From: Pseudoflavonifractor intestinihominis
GTDB lineage: Bacteria; Bacillota; Clostridia; Oscillospirales; Oscillospiraceae
Direction: 5' to 3'
Assembly: GCF_040096055.1 (NCBI RefSeq)
Contig: NZ_JBBMFK010000001.1
Location: forward strand, 186,001-250,000
DNA length: 64,000 bases
Translations under genes and position numbers: made by a program
The notes under the pieces: generated by a model
What the model saw: only the letters and a program-made list of their open reading frames with translations
The model's database searches: none
Told to the model about the DNA's origin: nothing
Shown here: positions 59,259-64,000 of the stretch, piece by piece
How positions within the stretch are numbered: position 1 is the stretch's first letter
Layout of the letters: the number at the start of each line of letters is the position of its first letter

Positions 59259-59458
59259 GTCTCATCCTCCTCAAACAGAAACAGCTCTTCAATGGTCAGG
59301 TGGAAATATCGGGCCAGCTTGTGGGCCAGCAGCAGGGAGGCGTTGTACCGCCCGTTCTCCAGGGAGATGATGGTCTGCCGGGTGACCCCCACGGCCTCGG
59401 CCAGCTCCTCCTGGGTGACGCGGCCTTCCTTCCTTAGCTGGGCGATGCGGTTCTTCAA
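59255..59458 (-). CDS. XRE-family regulator, YozG type
   Basis: A 67-residue stand-alone helix-turn-helix protein (MKNRIAQLRKEGRVTQEELA, then VGVTRQTIISLENGRYNAS), ending in the acidic FLFEEDET. The TTG at 59458 has AAGGAGG well placed. It overlaps the small membrane-protein gene (ATGA). Palindromes in its promoter suggest autoregulation of the three-gene cassette. Confidence 0.9.
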   Translation of the reverse strand: MKNRIAQLRKEGRVTQEELAEAVGVTRQTIISLENGRYNASLLLAHKLARYFHLTIEELFLFEEDET

Positions 59459-59483
59459 GGCATACAGTCCTCCTTGTGAAAAA

Positions 59484-59533
59484 GTAAAGCTTGCTTTACG
59501 ATAAAAGTATAGCATACTTTACATGGAAGTCAA
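59484..59533 (-). promoter_or_regulatory. Promoter and candidate operators of the XRE cassette
   Basis: On the minus strand TTGACT (59528-59533), 16 bases, TATACT (59506-59511). Two inverted repeats overlap or follow it: AAAGTAT-AGC-ATACTTT (59504-59520), covering the -10 box, and GTAAAGC-TT-GCTTTAC (59484-59499). Both share AAAG...CTTT half-sites. Confidence 0.65.
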
Positions 59534-59581
59534 GGGGAAATGGAAAAAATTCCGTTGTCCGGAAAATTCACATTTCCGGCC

Positions 59582-59610
59582 TTGAGTGAGGGGGGCAGAG
59601 AGGGTATAAT
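59582..59610 (+). promoter_or_regulatory. Promoter of hemW
   Basis: TTGAGT (59582-59587), 17 bases, TATAAT (59605-59610), 37 bases before the start codon. Confidence 0.8.
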
Positions 59611-59646
59611 ACCTAATTTAGAAACCAAGGAACGAGGTGCCCCTCT

Positions 59647-60876
59647 ATGACGGAAAAGCTGGGTATTTACATCCATATCCCCTTCTGCCGCAGCAAGTGC
59701 GACTACTGCGACTTCTACTCCCTGGCGGGGAAGGAGGACCGGATGGACGACTACCAGAAGGCCCTGCTGGCCCACATCAAGGAGACGGCGCCCTTTGCCA
59801 AGGGATATCAGGTGGACACCATCTATTTCGGCGGCGGCACCCCCAGCTTCTACGGGGAGAAGCGGATCGCCGAGCTGGTGCGGGCGGTGAAGAAGCGGTT
59901 TGACGTGAGCCGGGAGGCCGAGGTGACCATGGAGGCCAACCCGGACAGCGTGGACGCAAAGATGCTGCGGCGCCTCCGCCGGGCCGGGGTGAACCGGATC
60001 TCCCTGGGGGCCCAGACCGCCTGCGACCAGGAGCTGCGGGCCATTCACCGGCCCCACACCTTTGAGCAGACCTGCCAGGCGGTGGCCGCCGTCCGGGAGG
60101 CCAAGATCAAAAACCTGTCCCTGGACCTGATCTACGGCCTGCCCGGCCAGGACATGGCCTCCTGGCAGGAGAGCGTGGAGCAGATTCTGGCCCTGAAGCC
60201 GGAGCACCTGTCCTGCTACGGGCTGAAGGTGGAGGAGGGCACCCCCCTCTGGCAGCGGGTGTCCCGGGGCGAGGTGCTGCCCGACGACGATACCCAGGCG
60301 GACATGTACCTGTGGATGGTGGACCGGCTGGAACAGGCGGGATACCGGCAGTATGAGATCTCCAACTTCGCCCAGTGCGGCTACCAGTCCCGGCACAACC
60401 TGAAGTACTGGATGGGCAAGCCCTACCTGGGCCTGGGCCCCGGCGCCCACTCCGACTTCGGCGGCCGGCGCTACTCCTTTATCAAGGACCTGGACGGCTA
60501 CATCTCCGGCGTGCTGGAGGGGGGCGCGGTCATCGACGAGTCCGAGCTCATCCCCAAGCGGGAGCGGGGCGGCGAATACCTGATGCTCCGCATGCGCACC
60601 ACCCGGGGCATTGAGGAGTGGGAGTACCGCAGGCAGTATTACATGAACTTCGAGCCCATCGAGCAGAAGCTGGCCGAGTTTGAGCACCACGGCTGGGCCG
60701 CACGGCAGGATACCCGCTGGCATTTCACCCCCCAGGGCTTTCTCATCTCCAACCAGCTCATCGGCGAGCTTCTGGAGGTCCAGGAGAAGGCGGCGCTCTC
60801 CGAGCTGCTGCCCAAGGCCAGGGCGGCCTTCGGGAAGAAAAAGCCGGGGGACGAGGGGAAAAAGCCGGAGAACTGA
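59647..60876 (+). CDS. hemW: Radical SAM protein HemW (heme chaperone family)
   Basis: A 409-residue HemN-like radical SAM protein. Cluster motif C-x3-C-x2-C in FCRSKCDYCDF near 16-26. The conserved YFGGGTPS near 60 and the HemW pattern LGLGPGAHSDF near 265 are present. HemW binds and delivers heme rather than acting as coproporphyrinogen dehydrogenase. Normal length; single gene with its own promoter. Confidence 0.94.
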   Translation: MTEKLGIYIHIPFCRSKCDYCDFYSLAGKEDRMDDYQKALLAHIKETAPFAKGYQVDTIYFGGGTPSFYGEKRIAELVRAVKKRFDVSREAEVTMEANPDSVDAKMLRRLRRAGVNRISLGAQTACDQELRAIHRPHTFEQTCQAVAAVREAKIKNLSLDLIYGLPGQDMASWQESVEQILALKPEHLSCYGLKVEEGTPLWQRVSRGEVLPDDDTQADMYLWMVDRLEQAGYRQYEISNFAQCGYQSRHNLKYWMGKPYLGLGPGAHSDFGGRRYSFIKDLDGYISGVLEGGAVIDESELIPKRERGGEYLMLRMRTTRGIEEWEYRRQYYMNFEPIEQKLAEFEHHGWAARQDTRWHFTPQGFLISNQLIGELLEVQEKAALSELLPKARAAFGKKKPGDEGKKPEN

Positions 60877-60910
60877 CGAAAGAATTCTGGTATTACCAGG
60901 AGATAGCCTG

Positions 60911-60939
60911 TTTACAATAGAGAAAGATTATGTTAACAT
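60911..60939 (+). promoter_or_regulatory. Candidate promoter of the phosphodiester-glycosidase gene
   Basis: TTTACA (60911-60916), 17 bases, TAACAT (60934-60939). The palindrome CTGGTATTACCAG lies just upstream (60887-60899). Confidence 0.45.
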
Positions 60940-60995
60940 AATGGGACATAAGTCCAACCAATGCAGCGCGTAACCACGCATGACAGGAGGAGAGC

Positions 60996-63900
60996 ATGAA
61001 GCCAATTTTCAGACGCACCATTGCCCTGGCGCTGGCCGCCGCCCTGGGACTTGCCCCGGCGGCGTGGGCCTCCGAGGCGCTGGGACACGACATACAGACC
61101 GGGACGGTGAACCTGTCCGCAGGCACTGAGCTGACGCACCAGATCTTCTGGAGCGATACATACTCGGATCTGCGGACCGAGCGGTATTTCACCTACACGC
61201 CCAACAAGAACGTGACCCCCGTGGTGGCCTACGGCGACAAGGTCACCAGCCGGGAGACCCTCACCACCATGGCCCAGCGGCTGGAGGGCGAGGGCAAGCG
61301 GCTGGTGGGCGGCATCAACGGCGACCTGTACGTGATGGCCACCGGCGAGCCCCTGGGCACGGTCATCACCGACGGCGTGCTCCGCTCCGTGCCCGGCACC
61401 AACAACCAGGGCTACTACGCCATCGGCTTCCGCAGCGACGGCACCGCCTTCATCGGCAAGCCCGACCTGACGGTGACCGCCACCTTCCACAACACCACCT
61501 TCCAGGTGACCGGCGGCATCAACAAGGTCCGGCTCAGCGACGGCATGGTCCTCTTTACCGACGACTTCGGCGCCACCACCCAGAACACCCAGCCCGGCGT
61601 GGATGTGATCCTGACCCCGGTGCTGGACGACGTGGGGGAGAGCGTCAACGTGGACCTGGACGTGTCCAAGCAGAGCCAGGAGGCGGCGGAGGACAGCACT
61701 TCCGCCTCCAGCGGTGAGGACATCACCGGCTCCGAGGACCTGACCGGCGGGTCCCACACCGGCAACGAGGCAGACCCGGCCAAGGAGGTCAAGGGCACCC
61801 TGACCCAGAGCAGCGAGTTCATGATCGGCAGCCGTGTGACCTACAGGGTGGAGCAGGTGCTGGAGTCCACCGGCTCCATCGCCATCCCTGAGGGCAAGGT
61901 GGTCCTGTCCATCAACAACCAGGCCAATTCCTACTGGCTGTCCAACGTGAAGAGCCTCAAGGCGGGCGACCTGATCGACATCGACGTGACCACCACCGAC
62001 AACATCTGGCAGGAGGCCGACCAGGCCATGGGCGGACTGTACAAGCTGGTCACCGCCGGCAAGGTGGAGAGCGGCCTGCCCTCCGGCCAGACGGCCTACA
62101 CCGCCGTGGGCGTGAAGTCCGACGGCACCGTGATCTTCTACACCATTGACGGCAAGCAGCCCGGGTACAGCGTGGGCGCCAGCCTGACCCAGGTGGCCAT
62201 GCGCCTGGTGGAGCTGGGCTGTGTGGACGCCATCAGCCTGGACGGCGGCGGCTCCACCACCATCGGCGCCACCGCCCCCAACGGGGACAAGCTGGGGGTG
62301 CTCAACAAGCCCTCCGACGGCAGCCAGCGGGCCAACAGCGTGGCCCTCTTCCTGGCCACCGACCTGAAGCCCACCGGAGAGCTGGGCAGCTTCTATGTGA
62401 CCCCCAGCGAGGCGCTGGTTCTCTCGGGGGCCCAGGTGCAGCTCACCGCCACCCCTGTGGACACCTCCTACTATGCTATGAGCACCTCCGTGCCCGTCAC
62501 CTGGTCCATCCGCAACGGGGACGGCTCGGTGGACACCAACGGCCTCTTCACCGCCGGCAGTGAGAGCGGCACCACCCAGGTCACCGCCGCCAGCGGCACG
62601 GCCAGCGGGTACACCACCATGACCGTGGTGAAGAAGCCGGACAAGATTACCATCTCCAGTGAGGCCAGCGGCGCGGCCGTCACCTCGGTCAACCTGGAGC
62701 CGGGCGGCACCCTTGACCTGAAGGCCAGCGCCGTCTACCGCACCCTGGCCCTCACCGCCCAGGACACCTGCTTCACCTGGACCCTGGACCCGGCGGTGGG
62801 CACGGTGGACGCCAACGGCGTCATCACCGCCGGCGACAAGACCGCCAGCGGCAGCCTGACCGTGTCGGCGGGGGGCACCACCGTGACCATCCCGGTCACC
62901 GTGGCGGGCCATGTGAAGATCCTGGAGACCTTTGAAAAGAGCATTGCCTCCGTGGGCGGCACGGCGGCGGTCCAGCTCAGTCAGGAGACCGCCTCCGACT
63001 ACGTCCACAGCGGCAGCGCCAGCCTTCGGGTGGCCTACGACGCCAAGACCGCCGGCACCGCCAGCCTGACCACCACCCTGACCATCGCCGAGGGGGAGAA
63101 GCGGCTCAACCTGTGGATCTACGGCGACGGCTCGGGCAACAGCCTCACCGCCACCATCGCCGACCTCCAGGGCGCCACCAGCGAGGTGGCCCTCACCAGC
63201 CTGAACTTCACCGGCTGGAAGTACGTCTCGGCTCAGCTGCCCGCCAACGCCGCCGCCATCCGGTCCATCAACTTCATCTACGGCGGCGGGGAGAGCACCG
63301 GCGGCACGGTGTACCTGGACCAGCTCACCACCTCCAACGAGGCCATCCAGGACACCACCAGCCCCACTGTGTCGGTGAACCTGTCCGGCGGCATTACCGC
63401 CGTGGTGTCCGACGACGTGGACAAGCAGTTCGACAAGAGCCAGATCACCCTGACCTATGACGGCAAGACCATGGACTTCACCTGGAATGCCGCCAACTCC
63501 ACCCTGACGGCCACCCTGCCCGCTGCCGACAACGGCCTCCACCGCGTGACGGTCACTGTGTCCGACGCGTCGGGCAACCTGGGCCGGGGCAGCGCCACCC
63601 AGAGCGCCGCGGGGACCGCCACCTCCGCCTTCACCGACACCCAGGGCCACTGGGCCGCCAGCTACGCCGATTACCTCTACCAGCGGGGCATCACCACCGG
63701 CGTGCCCAATGAGGCCGACGGCACCCTCCAGTTCCAGCCCGACCGGACCATCACCAGAGGGGAGTTCTTCGCCATGGTGGCCCGCTGGCTGGGGGTGGAC
63801 ATGAGCCAGTACAGCGATGTGACGCTGCCCTTTGTGGACGCGGCCCAGATCCCCGACTGGGCCCTGGCCGGGGTCAAGACCATGTACGCCCTGGGGTATC

Positions 63901-64000
63901 TGAAGGGGAGCAGCGACGGCGCGGGCAACCTGAGCGCCAACGCCGCCGCCACCATCAGCCGGGCCGAGGCCATGACCATTCTGGGCCGGGTCCAGGCCCA
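60996..64000 (+). CDS. Phosphodiester glycosidase / Ig-like / SLH surface protein (partial, cut by window end)
   Basis: At least 1001 residues with no stop before the window end. Signal peptide (MKPIFRRTIALALAAALGLA, cleavage near PAAWA). Phosphodiester glycosidase (NAGPA/DUF2233) domain, about 60-460, with GGINGDLYVMATGEPLG and the conserved DAISLDGGGSTT. Two bacterial Ig-like segments lie at about 470-545 and 550-640 (VTWSIRNGDGSVDTNGLFTA; FTWTLDPAVGTVDANGV). A carbohydrate-binding-like beta domain occupies about 645-780. Two SLH repeats follow, from about 880 (DTQGHWAASYADYLYQRGIT). AGGAGG (60985-60990) precedes the ATG at 60996. Probable wall-anchored enzyme acting on sugar phosphodiesters. 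Confidence 0.88.
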   Translation, partial: MKPIFRRTIALALAAALGLAPAAWASEALGHDIQTGTVNLSAGTELTHQIFWSDTYSDLRTERYFTYTPNKNVTPVVAYGDKVTSRETLTTMAQRLEGEGKRLVGGINGDLYVMATGEPLGTVITDGVLRSVPGTNNQGYYAIGFRSDGTAFIGKPDLTVTATFHNTTFQVTGGINKVRLSDGMVLFTDDFGATTQNTQPGVDVILTPVLDDVGESVNVDLDVSKQSQEAAEDSTSASSGEDITGSEDLTGGSHTGNEADPAKEVKGTLTQSSEFMIGSRVTYRVEQVLESTGSIAIPEGKVVLSINNQANSYWLSNVKSLKAGDLIDIDVTTTDNIWQEADQAMGGLYKLVTAGKVESGLPSGQTAYTAVGVKSDGTVIFYTIDGKQPGYSVGASLTQVAMRLVELGCVDAISLDGGGSTTIGATAPNGDKLGVLNKPSDGSQRANSVALFLATDLKPTGELGSFYVTPSEALVLSGAQVQLTATPVDTSYYAMSTSVPVTWSIRNGDGSVDTNGLFTAGSESGTTQVTAASGTASGYTTMTVVKKPDKITISSEASGAAVTSVNLEPGGTLDLKASAVYRTLALTAQDTCFTWTLDPAVGTVDANGVITAGDKTASGSLTVSAGGTTVTIPVTVAGHVKILETFEKSIASVGGTAAVQLSQETASDYVHSGSASLRVAYDAKTAGTASLTTTLTIAEGEKRLNLWIYGDGSGNSLTATIADLQGATSEVALTSLNFTGWKYVSAQLPANAAAIRSINFIYGGGESTGGTVYLDQLTTSNEAIQDTTSPTVSVNLSGGITAVVSDDVDKQFDKSQITLTYDGKTMDFTWNAANSTLTATLPAADNGLHRVTVTVSDASGNLGRGSATQSAAGTATSAFTDTQGHWAASYADYLYQRGITTGVPNEADGTLQFQPDRTITRGEFFAMVARWLGVDMSQYSDVTLPFVDAAQIPDWALAGVKTMYALGYLKGSSDGAGNLSANAAATISRAEAMTILGRVQA

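Overview
The window is a GC-rich, gene-dense stretch of a Firmicutes chromosome. Evidence: S-layer-homology (SLH) surface proteins, a SigI/RsgI pair, a perfect CIRCE element before groES-groEL, an FMN riboswitch before a RibU-type ECF S component, and ECF transporters. High GC together with these families suggests a clostridial gut lineage of the Oscillospiraceae type (Flavonifractor/Intestinimonas-like); this placement is inference. Coding is mostly on the plus strand, with minus-strand blocks at 5.3-9.8, 11.7-17.6, 19.2-21.7, 33.9-39.4, 43.2-46.6, 50.1-52.0 and 57.7-59.5 kb.

Layout. 0-5 kb: tRNA-Leu(UAA), initiator tRNA, prfB (RF2, no programmed frameshift), then a large secreted 5'-nucleotidase/SLH/alpha-beta-hydrolase fusion. 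5.1-11.7 kb: an integrated mobile element with tyrosine integrase, excisionase, RecA-fold Rep-like ATPase, winged-helix replication-type protein, RusA-like protein and an AlbA_2/Schlafen-type ATP-binding regulator. 11.7-19.4 kb: a CotH / DUF4956 / VTC / acidic-repeat lipoprotein operon beside rsgI-sigI and a PepSY lipoprotein; RsgI and the lipoprotein share the same acidic repeat. 19.4-23.5 kb: an SLH choice-of-anchor-type gene broken by an in-frame amber codon, and phoH. 23.6-29.4 kb: a six-gene operon joining a complete ECF transporter to a PHP phosphoesterase, an inositol-monophosphatase-like enzyme and an RpiR/SIS regulator. 29.6-32.9 kb: a membrane-associated trio of binding protein-VWA fusion, XpaC-like protein and second binding protein. 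33-39.4 kb: flavodoxin, groEL-groES, lipid kinase, WG/SLH protein, rRNA methyltransferase. 39.6-42.9 kb: a CNNM/CorC-type protein behind a leader-peptide attenuator, then an FMN-riboswitch operon of ribU and a creatininase-family amidohydrolase. 43-64 kb: mostly housekeeping (pyc, recG, mutY, tdk, hemW, a RluA-type synthase), a sigma/anti-sigma pair whose sigma gene appears to start with CTG, a MATE exporter, an XRE-controlled membrane cassette, and a large phosphodiester-glycosidase surface protein cut off by the window end.

Most notable: the groEL 3' end (GGMY-stop codons) is duplicated with 15/16 identity 28.7 kb away, beside the integrase gene and next to what looks like the original groEL terminator. 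Inverted CAAATCTACAC sites lie inside both copies. This suggests a groEL-tail-targeting integrase and raises the possibility that all of 5.15-33.87 kb is one island. Other leads are the ECF/phosphatase operon, the VWA/XpaC/binding-protein trio, the shared acidic repeats of the VTC-SigI region, the CNNM attenuator, and the duplicated 3' end of pyc.
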